From the NCBI GenBank assembly GCA_003285105.1, contig CP030158.1:434001-498000 (forward strand): DNA of 64,000 nt. Direction: 5' to 3'. This DNA comes from Roseithermus sacchariphilus. GTDB taxonomy: Bacteria > Bacteroidota > Rhodothermia > Rhodothermales > MEBIC09517. Below the pieces are notes generated by a model that saw only the letters and a list, made by a program, of their open reading frames with translations, searched no databases and was not told the DNA's origin. This document shows, one piece after another, positions 63,757 through 64,000 of the stretch. Positions within the stretch are counted from its first letter, which is position 1; each line of letters opens with the position of its first letter. A program made the translations under genes and the position numbers.

Positions 63757-64000
63757 TCATTCCCCGAACCCCTGCGCCTTCAGCCAGTCCGCGGTGAGGC
63801 CGGCGGACGCAGCCGGCGCGTCCAGGCCGCGAGTCGCCAGCGCACGGAGCACGTACTTGCCGATCATATCGAACTCCAGGTTTACCTTTTTTCCGACCCG
63901 CCAGGTGGAGACGTTCGTGTGCTCGTAGGTGTGCGGGATGATGGACACGGTAAATTCGGCTTCGTGCAGCCGGGCGACGGTCAGGCTGATCCCGTCGACG
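63757..64000 (-). CDS. ribE: riboflavin synthase, 3' end (window-truncated)
   Basis: C-terminal about 81 residues of riboflavin synthase, whose 5' part lies beyond the window. VDGISLTVARLHEAEF (spanning the window edge) and SIIPHTYEHTNVSTW, then KVNLEFDMIGKYVLRAL, are conserved positions of the second lumazine-binding domain. The enzyme makes riboflavin from two lumazine molecules. No evidence for other rib genes within the window. Confidence 0.93.
   Translation of the reverse strand, partial: VDGISLTVARLHEAEFTVSIIPHTYEHTNVSTWRVGKKVNLEFDMIGKYVLRALATRGLDAPAASAGLTADWLKAQGFGE

Overview
The window is a 64 kb, very GC-rich bacterial chromosome segment (I judge roughly 70% GC by eye; not computed). 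Gene content suggests Rhodothermota/Rhodothermales or a close relative of Bacteroidota. The pointers are a Bat (aerotolerance) operon, many starts with weak or no Shine-Dalgarno sequence, a GH95/GH15 carbohydrate repertoire, an SLC45-type sugar transporter, and a sphingolipid-type synthase fusion. This placement is inference; there is no rRNA gene in the window. I saw no tRNA, CRISPR array, insertion sequence or prophage.

Layout. 1-5.2 kb: rsmA, a VWA protein, a saccharopine-dehydrogenase-like enzyme and a fused two-domain ABC permease. 5.4-10.9 kb: a three-part fatty acyl-AMP ligase/ACP/alpha-oxoamine synthase fusion, then a fatty-acid-hydroxylase-type membrane enzyme, a strong terminator, and a VOC-family protein. 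10.9-18.2 kb: an exported glycosidase-like protein, a PepSY membrane protein, the dnaX-ybaB-recR replication/repair operon and thymidine kinase. 18.2-27.4 kb: the minus-strand Bat cluster (fRMsr, DUF58, BatD-like, sirtuin, BatA, BatB, BatC, BatD, BatE) without a MoxR ATPase. 27.4-28.2 kb: an array of 166-bp repeats bracketed by heptamer repeats. 28.2-38.6 kb: DUF427, a small membrane protein, a FAD amine-oxidase-like protein, an SRPBCC-SDR fusion, a GH15 glucoamylase, photolyase, an atypical SDR, a fasciclin lipoprotein and an OprB porin. 38.6-45.7 kb: an SCP2 protein, a membrane cytochrome/LRR protein, a GH95 fucosidase, a CoA-transferase and PlsC. 45.7-55 kb: a giant metalloprotease/propeller/barrel protein, a NatAB-like ABC pair, small conserved proteins, ruvC, yebC and DoxX. 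55-62.4 kb: an SLC45-type transporter, a thioesterase, a D-threonine-aldolase-like enzyme, recQ, a membrane protein and miaB. 62.4-64 kb: a second 166-bp repeat array interrupted by a lower-GC DUF559 nuclease gene, then the 3' end of riboflavin synthase running off the window.

Working together. The Bat block looks like one long transcription unit for an envelope complex. The acyl-AMP ligase/ACP/synthase fusion plus hydroxylase makes a compact candidate for long-chain-base (sphingolipid or sulfonolipid) synthesis. DnaX/YbaB/RecR, RuvC/YebC, RecQ and photolyase give a strong DNA-maintenance content. The most unusual structure is the 166-bp palindrome-rich repeat family. It occurs in two places, is flanked by heptamer repeats, and in one copy is split by a DUF559 nuclease gene, as if the nuclease gene and the repeats form one element.
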